Source: Kosakonia radicincitans DSM 16656 (GTDB lineage: Bacteria; Pseudomonadota; Gammaproteobacteria; Enterobacterales; Enterobacteriaceae). From it: 64,000 nucleotides of DNA. This document shows, in pieces, positions 46,758-55,319 of this stretch (position 1 is its first letter; every line of letters begins with the position of its first letter). Under the pieces are notes generated by a model, which saw nothing but the letters and a program-made list of their open reading frames with translations, was not told the DNA's origin and ran no database searches. The position numbers and the translations under genes were made by a program. The stretch is taken from assembly GCF_000280495.2 (NCBI RefSeq), contig NZ_CP018016.1, forward strand, positions 2,356,001-2,420,000, read 5' to 3'.

Positions 46758-46886
46758 TTACGCGCGTAGCCCGGCCATTGACATCAGCAGCCTGAGCACA
46801 GAGCTGACGAGAAACAGGGCCAGCACGCTGGCAAACCACAGCCCAACAAACCACATGATTTTCGGTGCGCTACGTTTAAATGACAT
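46758..46886 (-). CDS. DUF2474 single-span small subunit of bd oxidase (copy 2)
   Basis: The start is ATG 46886 (MSFKRSAPKIMWFVGLWFAS), overlapping the subunit II stop (TGATG). The 42 residues are a basic N-terminus and one membrane helix (about 10-34), ending LLMSMAGLRA. This is the DUF2474 type of peptide found after cioAB and probably acts like CydX, stabilising the heme-bearing complex. A longer frame starting upstream is only an overlap artefact with subunit II. Confidence 0.85.
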   Translation of the reverse strand: MSFKRSAPKIMWFVGLWFASVLALFLVSSVLRLLMSMAGLRA

Positions 46887-47896
46887 CAGTGATACCCCGC
46901 GCCATGCTGGATTTTTCCGCGAAACACGTAGTAGCTCCAGAAGGTATAAACCAGGATCACCGGAATAATCAGCAGGGCACCAACCAGCATAAAGCCCTGG
47001 CTTTGCGGCGGCGCGGCGGCCTGCCACAGCGTGATATCCGGTGGAATAATATGCGGCCAGATACTGATGCCCAGCCCGCTAAAGCCGAGGAAAACCAGCC
47101 CCAGCGTCAAAACGAACGGCAAAATATGGTATTGCACGTTGCTCAGCGTATGCCATAACCAGACGCTGAAGAGGATCACCAGCAGCGGAACCGGGGCAAA
47201 AAACCAGATATTCGGCTGGCTGAACCAGCGTTCGGCGATCGCCGCATGGGAAAGCGGCGTCCACAGGCTGATCGCGGCCATCGCCACCAGCAGCGCCAGC
47301 AACAGCGTTCTGGCGACAACACGCATTTTCTGTTGCAGGTTTCCTTCACTTTTCATTACCAGCCAGCTGGCGCCCAGCAGGCCATAAGTGATGATCAGCC
47401 CAATGCCGCAGAACAGGTTAAAGGGCGTCAGCCAGTCGAGCGAACTGCCGCTGAAGGTGCGGCCGGTGACGGCAAAACCGTTGATCACCGCGCCGACCAC
47501 CACGCCCTGCATAAAGGTCGCCAGCAGCGATCCGGCGAGAAAGGACTTATCCCAGAATGGTTTGTGATTCGGCGTGGCTTTAAAACGAAACTCAAACGCC
47601 ACGCCGCGAAAAATAAGACCGATCAACATTAATGTCAGCGGAATAGCCAGCGCATCGGCGATCACCGCATAAGCAAGAGGAAACGCGCCAAAAAGCCCGG
47701 CGCCGCCGAGCACCAGCCAGGTTTCGTTACCATCCCACACCGGCGCGACGCTGTTCACCATAACGTCCCGTTCGCCGCCGTCCTGAATCGCCGGGAAAAG
47801 AATACCGATGCCCAGATCGAAGCCGTCCATCACGATATACATCAGCGTGGCAAAGACGATGATGACAAACCAGATAAGCGATAAATCGATGCCCAT
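46886..47896 (-). CDS. cioB: Cytochrome bd oxidase subunit II, CIO type (copy 2)
   Basis: The 336-residue protein has eight or so helices, with MYIVMDGFDLGIGILFP near the start, SVAPVWDGNETWLVLGG, FRGVAFEFRFKA and the end PVILVYTFWSYYVFRGKIQ. It is a fuller match to usual enterobacterial/pseudomonad CioB than copy 1. Its start overlaps the stop of subunit I by one base, and the DUF2474 gene overlaps its end, so the three form a standard cioAB-DUF2474 operon. It lies tail to tail with copy 1. Confidence 0.92.
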   Translation of the reverse strand: MGIDLSLIWFVIIVFATLMYIVMDGFDLGIGILFPAIQDGGERDVMVNSVAPVWDGNETWLVLGGAGLFGAFPLAYAVIADALAIPLTLMLIGLIFRGVAFEFRFKATPNHKPFWDKSFLAGSLLATFMQGVVVGAVINGFAVTGRTFSGSSLDWLTPFNLFCGIGLIITYGLLGASWLVMKSEGNLQQKMRVVARTLLLALLVAMAAISLWTPLSHAAIAERWFSQPNIWFFAPVPLLVILFSVWLWHTLSNVQYHILPFVLTLGLVFLGFSGLGISIWPHIIPPDITLWQAAAPPQSQGFMLVGALLIIPVILVYTFWSYYVFRGKIQHGAGYH

Positions 47897-49296
47897 TATT
47901 TTTTCTCCTCCGCCTGCAAACTTTCACCCGCCGCAGAGAGCGGGCGCGCCGGTCTGCCGTCGGTTGCGTGTTCATCCCAGGGCTGCGGTCCTTTCTTAAT
48001 CAACCGCACCATATAGCTGTAGCCGACGCCGAAGACTGAGGTGTACACCACGATAAAGGCCAGCAGGCTCAGGCTCATCTGTAAGGTGCTATGCAGGGAA
48101 ACCGCATCCGCCGTGCGCAGCAGCCCATAGACGACCCAGGGTTGCCGACCGACTTCGGTGGTCACCCAACCGGCAAGAATGGCAATCAACCCCGCCGGGC
48201 CCATGCACAGCGCGAAGTACAGGAAGGGGCGCGATGCATACAGCCGCTGGCGAAAACGTAACCACAACGCGGCAACGCCGAGCGCAATCATCAATAGCCC
48301 CATCCCGACCATCAGACGAAATGACCAGAAGACAATGGTGGAGTTGGGCCGATCCGCTTTCGGGAAATCTTTCAGCGCAGGCACTTGTTCATGCAGCGAG
48401 TGGGTGAGGATCAGGCTGCCGAGAGAAGGGATTTCTACCGCGTATCGGGTGCGCTCTTGTTCCATATCCGGCAAGCCAAACAACAACAACGGCGTGGCTT
48501 CACCGGGCGGATTTTCCCAGTGCCCCTCAATGGCGGCGATCTTCGCGGGCTGATGCTTCAGTGTGTTCAGGCCATGCATATCGCCAATAAAGGCCTGCAG
48601 TGGCGCAACGGCCAGCGCCATCCACATCGCCATCGACAACATTTTGCGGATTGCCGGTGTGTCATTGCGGTGCAGCAAGTGCCAGGCAGCGGAAGCGCCA
48701 ACGAAGAGGGCAGTGCTGAGGAACGCGGCAATGGTCATATGCAGTAAACGGTACGGGAACGAGGGGTTAAAAATGACCGCAAACCAGTCGACAGGGATCA
48801 CCTGACCATTTTCAATGGCAAACCCTTGCGGCGTATGCATCCAGCTATTAGATGCAAGGATCCAGAACGTGGACATCAGCGTGCCCAGCGCCACCATGCA
48901 GGTAGCGAAAAAGTGCAGCCCCGGCCCCACTTTATTCCAGCCAAACAGCATGACGCCGAGAAAACCCGCCTCAAGGAAGAAGGCGGTCAGCACCTCATAG
49001 GTGAGCAATGGCCCGGTAATACTGCCGGCAAACTGGGAAAAGCCGCTCCAGTTGGTACCAAACTGATAAGCCATTACCAGCCCGGAGACCACGCCCATGC
49101 CGAAGTTGACGGCGAAGATCTTCAACCAGAAGTGATACATCGCGCGCCAGTCGGGATTTTTGGTTTTCAGCCATAACCCTTCAAGCACCACCAGATAGCT
49201 GGCGAGCCCGATGGTGATAGCAGGAAAAATAATGTGAAACGAGACCGTAAAGGCGAACTGAAGCCTTGCCAGATGGAATGCATCGAATTCGAACAT
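47896..49296 (-). CDS. cioA: Cytochrome bd oxidase subunit I, CIO type (copy 2)
   Basis: The 466-residue subunit has the heme ligands His20-region (TVSFHIIFPAI), RLLHMTIAAFLS and SFRLMVGMG, a short Q-loop (KIAAIEGHWENPPGE) and ILAGWVTTEVGRQPWVVYG. It oxidises quinol and reduces O2 without proton pumping. A hydrophilic C-terminal tail rich in Glu/Ala/Pro ends the protein. The ribosome site before ATG 49296 is GGGG, and the terminator of the upstream catalase gene ends only 15 bases before the start codon, so any dedicated promoter must overlap that terminator or lie within the catalase gene. Confidence 0.93.
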   Translation of the reverse strand: MFEFDAFHLARLQFAFTVSFHIIFPAITIGLASYLVVLEGLWLKTKNPDWRAMYHFWLKIFAVNFGMGVVSGLVMAYQFGTNWSGFSQFAGSITGPLLTYEVLTAFFLEAGFLGVMLFGWNKVGPGLHFFATCMVALGTLMSTFWILASNSWMHTPQGFAIENGQVIPVDWFAVIFNPSFPYRLLHMTIAAFLSTALFVGASAAWHLLHRNDTPAIRKMLSMAMWMALAVAPLQAFIGDMHGLNTLKHQPAKIAAIEGHWENPPGEATPLLLFGLPDMEQERTRYAVEIPSLGSLILTHSLHEQVPALKDFPKADRPNSTIVFWSFRLMVGMGLLMIALGVAALWLRFRQRLYASRPFLYFALCMGPAGLIAILAGWVTTEVGRQPWVVYGLLRTADAVSLHSTLQMSLSLLAFIVVYTSVFGVGYSYMVRLIKKGPQPWDEHATDGRPARPLSAAGESLQAEEKK

Positions 49297-49311
49297 GCCC
49301 GGTTACCCCAC

Positions 49312-49340
49312 AAAAAAAAACACCCCTAAGCTAAGGGGTG
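49312..49340 (-). terminator. Intrinsic terminator between Mn-catalase and cioA
   Basis: On the complement, stem CACCCCT / AGGGGTG with a 6-base loop is followed by nine T. It begins 24 bases past the catalase stop and ends 15 bases before the cioA start codon. Confidence 0.9.
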
Positions 49341-49364
49341 AATACGACAGGTTATCAGTAAGTA

Positions 49365-50240
49365 TTATTTCTCTTGCGGCTCTCCGCTACCCAGCTCTGC
49401 ACCGGTCAGCGGATCAACGCCGGGATCGGATTGCGTACGCTTCGCCATCGCTTTCACCAGCGCGCGCTGTTTATCGTTAAGTTGTACTGTGGCGAGGCCA
49501 TCGCCACCATCCACGGCAGGTTGCGGATCGGCCACGTAGTCGAAGTTCTCGTCGCTGTTCCAGCTTCCGCGCGGATCGTCGCCCTCGGACATGTTGTAGT
49601 ACACATTGCTGTACTGTTCGATGGGCGGCAATTTACCTGGCGGAAAGTTATTACGGATGGAATAGAGCGCTTTCTCGAAGGAGAGCTGATGCGCCGCTTC
49701 TCGCGTCATCAGGAAACTCAGCGCATCTTTAACACCCGGATCGTCCGTGACATTAATCAGCCGCTCGTAAATAATTTTCGCGCGTGCTTCCGCCGCAATA
49801 TTGGAGCGCATATCCGCCGTGACTTCGCCAATGGTATCAATATAAGCCGCCGTCCACGGCACGCCGCCGGAATTCGTCAGGGCAGGGCCGCCGCCATATA
49901 ACAGTGAGGTAATATGGCTGTCATTGCCATTGGCGGTTAAAGAGCGATAAAGTTCCGCCTCTTTTTCTGTCCCTTCGGCCAGTTCGCCTTTCGCGCCTTT
50001 ATTCAGCATGCCGACCAGAGTTCCAATAATTTCCAGATGGCTTAATTCTTCGGTGGCAATATCCATCAACATCTCTTTGCGGCCCACATCGTCATCACCC
50101 AGACCCTGAGTGAAATAACGGCAGGCGGCCGCCAGCTCGCCTTGCGGGCCGCCGAACTGTTCCAGTAAGAGGTTCGCCAGCCCTGGGTTTGGCTCGCTGA
50201 CGCGTACGGTGTACTGTAGTTGTTTTACGTGTCGAAACAT
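49365..50240 (-). CDS. katN: Manganese catalase (KatN)
   Basis: A non-heme catalase of 291 residues in which two Mn ions dismutate hydrogen peroxide. Metal ligands are seen in the ferritin-like core: GELAAACRY, ATEELSHLE, AEARAKIIYERL and TREAAHQLSFEKAL, the usual Glu/Glu-x-x-His pattern. The C-terminal part (FPPGKLPPIEQYSNVYYNMS, DPRGSWN) matches the Salmonella KatN family. It follows yciE by 21 bases, the known yciGFE-katN order of Salmonella. It gives the cell a second, heme-independent catalase besides KatG at the window start. A terminator follows. Confidence 0.95.
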   Translation of the reverse strand: MFRHVKQLQYTVRVSEPNPGLANLLLEQFGGPQGELAAACRYFTQGLGDDDVGRKEMLMDIATEELSHLEIIGTLVGMLNKGAKGELAEGTEKEAELYRSLTANGNDSHITSLLYGGGPALTNSGGVPWTAAYIDTIGEVTADMRSNIAAEARAKIIYERLINVTDDPGVKDALSFLMTREAAHQLSFEKALYSIRNNFPPGKLPPIEQYSNVYYNMSEGDDPRGSWNSDENFDYVADPQPAVDGGDGLATVQLNDKQRALVKAMAKRTQSDPGVDPLTGAELGSGEPQEK

Positions 50241-50261
50241 AAATTCTCCTGATGCTTTAGT

Positions 50262-50768
50262 TTATTTTTTAGCTTCCACACCGGCAGCGGTATCGCGAAG
50301 TAAAAATTGTTCGGTAACGTCGGGTAAATGATTAAACGCCCATTCAGCCATCGCTTTCTCTTCGGCAAGAATTTGTTTGAAAATATCGATGCTGGCAATA
50401 TCACCGACTTTTTCTGCCGCCGTAATTAATGACGTATAACAGGCAATTTCAAATTGCTCGAATACGTAGCTGCTAATTGAGCCTTTGACAACTTCATCAG
50501 AAGCAAACATGCCTCCAACGGCCTGACCCATCGCGCTCATTTTACTGGTGGCATCTTTCATTAATGAGCGATTAATATTGTTGCGATCGAGAACCTCTTC
50601 CAGAAGTTTAATTTGCCCTTTAGTTTCAGTTAAGTGTTGATCAATTCTTGCACGCAGGTCGGGATAATTATCGATGCGGCTGCTCATTGCGCTAAGCATC
50701 GATTCCGCTTGTTTTTCCATGGCGTGCGCGTCGCGTAGCCAGTCATGATAATTTTCTTGCGGCGTCAT
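50262..50768 (-). CDS. yciE: YciE, DUF892 ferritin-like stress protein
   Basis: The 168 residues start MTPQENYHDWLRDAHAMEKQ and contain SMLSAMSSRIDNYPDLRARI, SDEVVKGSISSYVFEQFEIA and the end DTAAGVEAKK, very close to E. coli YciE. The family folds as a four-helix bundle with two conserved Glu/His sites (FEIACYTSLI, EEKAMAEW) able to bind a dinuclear metal centre. The biochemical role is not established. It lies 78 bases after yciF in the operon. Confidence 0.95.
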   Translation of the reverse strand: MTPQENYHDWLRDAHAMEKQAESMLSAMSSRIDNYPDLRARIDQHLTETKGQIKLLEEVLDRNNINRSLMKDATSKMSAMGQAVGGMFASDEVVKGSISSYVFEQFEIACYTSLITAAEKVGDIASIDIFKQILAEEKAMAEWAFNHLPDVTEQFLLRDTAAGVEAKK

Positions 50769-50846
50769 AGTACATTCCTCTTTTTTGGGGCTGTCTCATT
50801 GACCCTGAAGAATAATATTATCAGGGATGACATCTGCTGGCGGTTA

Positions 50847-51341
50847 TTAGCTTCCAGCTTTTTGATTAATATTTGAAGTGGCTATTTTGGTAAGTAATGT
50901 ATCGGTGGTTTTTTCTTCTTCTAAGGTTTCAGCAAGTAATTGCTGTGCCTTTTTCAGACCTAACTGACTGGCGAGGGTACAAAGCGTGCCGTAAGAGGCA
51001 ATTTCGTAATGTTCGACTTTTTGTGCTGCTGCAATCAGCCCGGCATCGCGTACGCTGCCTTTTTCCGTGGCTTCAATGACTTCATTAGCTTCATCGATCA
51101 ACCCTTCCATGGCGTGACATTTCATACGCTTAAGCTTGATATTTGGCTCAGCTTCTACCAACTGATCGAGGCGCTCAATCTGCCCCTGGGTTTCTTCATA
51201 GTGCTTTTTGAAAGCTTCAGACAGCTCGCTGCTTGAAGATTCGCGCGCCAGTTTGGAGAGTGCGCGGGTCAGTTGCTTTTCCGCGCTGTAAATATCAGAG
51301 AGCGAATGAATAAATAGATCAGTAACGGAATTAATCTGCAT
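50847..51341 (-). CDS. yciF: YciF, DUF892 ferritin-like stress protein
   Basis: The 164-residue protein is almost the E. coli YciF sequence: FIHSLSDIYSAEKQLTRALS, HYEETQGQIERLDQLV, MKCHAMEGLIDEANEVIEAT, and QKVEHYEIASYGTLCTLA. Its helix bundle has the family metal-ligand residues in HYEIASYG and LEEEKTTD. It belongs to the osmotic, oxidative and stationary-phase stress group under RpoS in related species. It lies 98 bases after yciG. Confidence 0.95.
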   Translation of the reverse strand: MQINSVTDLFIHSLSDIYSAEKQLTRALSKLARESSSSELSEAFKKHYEETQGQIERLDQLVEAEPNIKLKRMKCHAMEGLIDEANEVIEATEKGSVRDAGLIAAAQKVEHYEIASYGTLCTLASQLGLKKAQQLLAETLEEEKTTDTLLTKIATSNINQKAGS

Positions 51342-51439
51342 AGTGAATTACCTTTCATGCAAGAGAAAATAATGGCGAGCCATTTTGACTCGCCGTAAAA
51401 TACTAATAACTAAATTGCTTGAAGCGAGGTGGTAAAAAA

Positions 51440-51622
51440 TCACTCACCAGATTTACGGCCGCCGCCATGGCTATTTTGACCGCCTTTTTTCCCGGCTTCA
51501 GATGCACGCTGCGGATCATTTTTAAAATTACCGCCGCTATGTTGACCACCTTTACGACCTGCTTCGGATGCTTTTTCACGATCTTCTGCGAAATTTCCAG
51601 AACCGCCACGATGTTCAGCCAT
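51440..51622 (-). CDS. yciG: YciG, KGG-repeat small stress protein
   Basis: The 60-residue protein starts at ATG 51622 with GGAG 6 bases upstream, and begins MAEHRGGSGNFAEDREKASE. It has two KGG-type repeats (EAGRKGGQHSGGNFK and EAGKKGGQNSHGGGRK). It is nearly identical to E. coli YciG through residue 50. It is highly hydrophilic with no hydrophobic core, so it is probably disordered. It is the first gene of the yciGFE-katN operon. Confidence 0.96.
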   Translation of the reverse strand: MAEHRGGSGNFAEDREKASEAGRKGGQHSGGNFKNDPQRASEAGKKGGQNSHGGGRKSGE

Positions 51623-52059
51623 GTTATTTCTCCAGTTTCGTTGGTTAAAATAAAACGACATATTTTGCATCTCAATGTCGTCGGTGTTCGTGATTAAAGT
51701 TAGTCGCTATCGATAATTAGTCAAACCGAAGCGGGAAAAATTGCTTTGTTGAAAAATTAGTCACTGAGTTTATATTCCAGATTTGTTGTATCGGTCATAT
51801 ATCTTTGCAGATAAAGAAGTTATAGCTTGTTTTTATAGATATTGAATAATAACCATAGTTACAAAATGCCTGAAATGACGGAAAAATAGCCGAAATACTG
51901 ACTTTTGTTTACTCATCTGCATTATCCTGAAATGCAGGTACATAAGTTTTATTAATCATTTTAAGACAAATCTTACAGGGGAGAGAGAGGAAGCGGTGAG
52001 GTGTGGTGCAGTTAACTTCTTTTGCTGCCGGGAAGAAGAGTTGAACCTTTAGCAGCAAT
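51623..52059. promoter_or_regulatory. Upstream region of the yciG operon
   Basis: No gene is visible in about 440 AT-rich bases. A candidate yciG promoter on the complement is TTGACT, 16 bases, TAACTT (near 51720-51690), with ACTAACTTTAA resembling a sigma-S -10 region. A 7-bp hairpin CTGCATT-N7-AATGCAG lies at 51917-51937 with no U-tract. A short frame at 51909-52115 (minus) runs through the RNA terminator at 52060 and is not believed. Confidence 0.4.
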
Positions 52060-52155
52060 AAAAAAACCTTCAGGAACAGGAAATCCGGACCGATCCTGAA
52101 GGCATGCAAATGCATATTCGCTACCAGGATTAGTCTGCTAACAATTAAGAAAAGC
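52060..52155 (-). ncRNA. Candidate small RNA, about 96 nt
   Basis: On the minus strand a promoter (TTGACG, 18 bases, TATTCT; 52191-52162) is followed about 90 bases later by an intrinsic terminator: stem CCTTCAGGA (52102-52094) and TCCTGAAGG (52075-52067) followed by seven T (52066-52060). The predicted 5' end near 52155 is GCTTTTCTTAATTG, which recalls the pyrimidine-rich 5' seeds of envelope-regulating RNAs such as RybB, though the rest is different. No credible ORF fits between promoter and terminator. I do not recognise a known RNA. It lies between the copper-protein gene and yciG and would be transcribed toward yciG. Confidence 0.5.
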
Positions 52156-52161
52156 GCCCTC

Positions 52162-52191
52162 AGAATAGTCCTGGTTAAGTTGTATCGTCAA
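52162..52191 (-). promoter_or_regulatory. Promoter of the candidate small RNA
   Basis: TTGACG (52191-52186) and TATTCT (52167-52162) with 18-base spacing. CTATTCT also fits a sigma-S -10 box. It is the clearest promoter in this AT-rich gap. Confidence 0.55.
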
Positions 52192-52406
52192 TGAATGTTA
52201 CTATTTCATAGCGTGAATAATCATTTGGTTTAATTTTTAATGAATTGATTTTAAATGTTTTTTATTTATTTTTAGTGCCTGATGTTTCTGACGGAAAATA
52301 TTTCCGCTGTCGCTGAATGCTATTTTTCTGTACAGATAAATTAATAATTCGCGTAAATGCAGCCTTCGTTCACACTTAATACCTTCGACAACAGAAGGAG
52401 GAATTT

Positions 52407-52733
52407 ATGCAAACCGAACATAAAACCTGTAGCGATGCCTGCTATCAATGTGCCATTGCCTGTGAGCATTGCGCCGCGAGTTGTCTCAATGAAGAGGACA
52501 TGGCAATGATGCGCGATTGCATCAAGCTGGATCTCCAGTGCGCGGCGCTCTGTCGGCTGGTGGGGCAGTTTATGGCGCTGGAGAATGCTTACCTGCAGCC
52601 GCTGTGCCGGGTGTGCGTGGATGTCTGCAAATCCTGCGCTGAAGAGTGCAGCAAGCACCCGCATGATCACTGCCAGCAGTGCGCGCAGGCGTGTCGAACC
52701 TGCGCGCAAGCCTGCCTGCAAATGGCCGCCTGA
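52407..52733 (+). CDS. Cysteine-rich four-helix copper-storage-like protein (Csp/DUF326)
   Basis: The 108 residues contain 19 Cys arranged along helices (CSDACYQCAIACEHCAASC and repeated CxxC/CxxxC), plus His. This is the pattern of cytosolic Csp3-type proteins, in which Cys line the inside of a four-helix bundle and store many Cu(I) ions. No signal peptide is seen, so it is cytoplasmic. AGGAGG lies 8 bases before ATG 52407; it overlaps the 3' arm of a small hairpin (CCTTC-N7-GAAGG), which could influence translation. Upstream is the candidate RNA region; it is convergent with phosphoketolase. Confidence 0.9.
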   Translation: MQTEHKTCSDACYQCAIACEHCAASCLNEEDMAMMRDCIKLDLQCAALCRLVGQFMALENAYLQPLCRVCVDVCKSCAEECSKHPHDHCQQCAQACRTCAQACLQMAA

Positions 52734-52769
52734 TGCGGGCATAAGCGCGGCGGCGTTGCCCCGGTATCA

Positions 52770-55160
52770 CTATTCCGGCGCAGCGTCGCTGCCTTGCTGT
52801 GACGGCCATTTCCAGTTTTGCACTTCCGGCAGATCTTCACCGTATTCGCGGACATAACGATGATGGGCGGCGATTTTCTCCTGTAACACATCAAGGATTG
52901 CGTCCGCTTTCCCCTGGAGCGATGGCACACGCAATATCGCTTCCTGCGCCAGATGAAAACGATCCAGTTCATTCAGCACGGTCATATCAAACGGCGTGGT
53001 GGTGGTGCCTTCCTCCATAAAGCCACGTACGTGGAAATTGCCGTGGTTATTGCGCAGGTAGGTCAACCGGTGGATCAAACTGGGGTAGCCGTGGAAGGCG
53101 AAAACGACCGGTTTATCAACGGTGAAAAGGGCGTCAAACGCCTGCTCGCTCAGGCCATGCGGGTGCTGATCGTGGGTCTGTAAAGCCATTAAATCGACGA
53201 CGTTCACCACCTGAATGCGTAACGCTGGCAGGAATTCGCGCAGCAGATCGACCGCCGCGAGCGTCTCCATGGTGGGCACGTCACCGGCACAGGCCATCAC
53301 CACATCCGGCGTTTCGCCTTCCTCAACCGTGCCCGCCCAGTACCAGATCCCCATTCCGTCCGCACAGTGCTTCGCTGCGTCATCCAGCGTCAGCCACTGC
53401 GGCGCAGGCTGTTTCCCGGCGACAATCACATTGATGCGATCCCAGGTCTTCAGGCAGTGATCCGCCACGCAGAGCAGCGTGTTCGCATCCGGCGGCAGAT
53501 AAATGCGCACAATATCGGCCTTCTTGTTGGCAACGTGATCGATAAAGCCGGGATCCTGATGGCTATAACCGTTGTGATCCTGGCGCCAGACATGAGACGA
53601 GAGCAGGTAATTCAGCGAGGAGATGGGCGCCCGCCACGGCAATTTTCGCGTCACTTTCAGCCACTTGGCATGCTGGTTAAACATCGAATCGACAATATGA
53701 ATAAACGCTTCGTAGCAGTTAAACAGACCATGCCGCCCGGTGAGCAGATACCCTTCCAGCCAGCCCTGACATTGATGCTCGCTGAGGATCTCCATCACCC
53801 GGCCATCGGGCGCAAGCTGTTCATCCCACGGTTTTTGCGCCGCCTGCCACGTGCGGCTGGTCACATCAAACACCTTACTCAGGCGATTAGACGCCGTTTC
53901 ATCCGGGCCAAAAAGACGAAAATTATCCGCATTTTCCTGGAAGATGCCTGCCAGATATGCGCCAAGTGCCGCAGTGGATTCCGCCTGGGTTTCGCCGGGC
54001 GAGGTGACTTCCACGGCGTACGATTGCAGTGCCGGTGTCACCAGTTCGCGGCGTAAGCGACCGCCGTTTGCCCACGGCGACGCGCCCATGCGTTTATCAC
54101 CGGTCGGTGCCAGCGCGCGCAGTTCCGCCTTTAACTGACCGCGTTCATCAAAGAGATCCTCCGGCTGGTAGCTTTGCATCCAGCGTTGCAGGATCTGACG
54201 ATGGTCATCGTTTTCCCGGCATGAAGAGACCGGCACCTGATGCGCGCGCCAGAAATCTTCCACCTTTTTGCCGTCCACGGTCTGTGGACCGGTCCAGCCT
54301 TTCGGGCTACGCAACAGAATGAGCGGCCAGCGCGGTAAGCGCTCTGCTGTCTGATGGCTGCGCGCCTGCTGCTGAAAATCCGCAATGTGGTCAAGGGCGA
54401 TGTCCAGCGCCTGCGCCATATCGCGATGCATTTGCTCCGGCTCATGGCCGCTGACCAGCAGGGGTTCATACCCGTAGCCGCGAAACAGTTGAAACAGATC
54501 TTCATCGCTGGCGCGCCCGAGGATAGTCGGGTTAGCAATCTTGTAACCGTTAAGATGCAAAATTGGCAGCACCGCGCCGTCGCGCGCGGCATTGAGGAAT
54601 TTAATCCCGTGCCAGCTTGAGGCCAGCGGGCCGGTTTCCGCTTCGCCATCGCCAATCACGCAGGCGGCAATCAGCGACGGGTTATCAAATACCGCGCCAA
54701 AGGCATGCGCCAGTGAGTAACCCAGCTCGCCGCCTTCATTAATGGAGCCGGGCGTTTCCGGCGCGGCGTGGCTGGGGATGCCGCCGGGAAAAGAGAACTG
54801 GCGGAACAATTTTTTCATCCCCTGCGCATCCTGGCTTACTTGCGGGTAAATCTCGCTGTAGGAGCCTTCAAGCCACGTATTCGCTACCATGCCAGGCCCG
54901 CCATGCCCTGGACCGCAGATATAGATCATATCGAGATTGCGCTGGCATATCACGCGGTTGAGATGGGCATAAATAAAGTTAAGGCCGGGCGTGGTTCCCC
55001 AGTGCCCCAGCAGGCGCGGCTTGATGTGTTCCGGCTTGAGAGGTTCGCGCAGTAAGGGGTTATCCATCAGGTAAATTTGTCCGACGGAGAGGTAATTCGC
55101 GGCCCGCCAGTAGCGATCGATCAGCTGAATGTCATGGTCAGAAAGGGAAGATGCCGTCAT
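52770..55160 (-). CDS. xfp: Xylulose-5-phosphate/fructose-6-phosphate phosphoketolase
   Basis: A thiamine-diphosphate enzyme of 796 residues that splits xylulose-5-P or fructose-6-P to acetyl phosphate plus glyceraldehyde-3-P or erythrose-4-P. Landmarks are [20 protein letters not shown] (residues about 50-69), [19 protein letters not shown], the ThDP-binding [27 protein letters not shown] and [15 protein letters not shown] toward the end. Length and motifs match full phosphoketolases. No pentose-utilisation genes are adjacent, so it would serve a bypass from the pentose phosphate route to acetyl phosphate. It is monocistronic and convergent with the Cys-rich gene. Confidence 0.96.
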   Translation of the reverse strand: MTASSLSDHDIQLIDRYWRAANYLSVGQIYLMDNPLLREPLKPEHIKPRLLGHWGTTPGLNFIYAHLNRVICQRNLDMIYICGPGHGGPGMVANTWLEGSYSEIYPQVSQDAQGMKKLFRQFSFPGGIPSHAAPETPGSINEGGELGYSLAHAFGAVFDNPSLIAACVIGDGEAETGPLASSWHGIKFLNAARDGAVLPILHLNGYKIANPTILGRASDEDLFQLFRGYGYEPLLVSGHEPEQMHRDMAQALDIALDHIADFQQQARSHQTAERLPRWPLILLRSPKGWTGPQTVDGKKVEDFWRAHQVPVSSCRENDDHRQILQRWMQSYQPEDLFDERGQLKAELRALAPTGDKRMGASPWANGGRLRRELVTPALQSYAVEVTSPGETQAESTAALGAYLAGIFQENADNFRLFGPDETASNRLSKVFDVTSRTWQAAQKPWDEQLAPDGRVMEILSEHQCQGWLEGYLLTGRHGLFNCYEAFIHIVDSMFNQHAKWLKVTRKLPWRAPISSLNYLLSSHVWRQDHNGYSHQDPGFIDHVANKKADIVRIYLPPDANTLLCVADHCLKTWDRINVIVAGKQPAPQWLTLDDAAKHCADGMGIWYWAGTVEEGETPDVVMACAGDVPTMETLAAVDLLREFLPALRIQVVNVVDLMALQTHDQHPHGLSEQAFDALFTVDKPVVFAFHGYPSLIHRLTYLRNNHGNFHVRGFMEEGTTTTPFDMTVLNELDRFHLAQEAILRVPSLQGKADAILDVLQEKIAAHHRYVREYGEDLPEVQNWKWPSQQGSDAAPE

Positions 55161-55319
55161 GCGTTCTCCTTTTGTATGGTTGCGATGAGGTCAGAAGAGG
55201 GAACTCCTGTAAAAGTGGGTTCCCCCTAAGCCTGGCATAGATGTTAAGGAGGAGCGTCGTGACGCGATTTCTGGCCTATGTTGTAAGCTTGATAAATGTT
55301 CACCCGGTGGAGAAGGTCA
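55161..55319. other. Divergent intergenic region, phosphoketolase and unknown gene
   Basis: 159 bases. It must contain the promoters of phosphoketolase (minus) and the 107-residue gene (plus). No clear operator or hairpin was found. Confidence 0.35.

Noticed and set aside
46887..47027. Longer version of the DUF2474 protein
   Set aside because: The extra part is an out-of-frame reading of subunit II; the 42-residue form has the right size and start overlap.
51909..52115. A 68-codon minus-strand frame
   Set aside because: It runs straight through a strong terminator (poly-T read as Phe/Leu) and lacks a good ribosome site; the small RNA explanation fits better.
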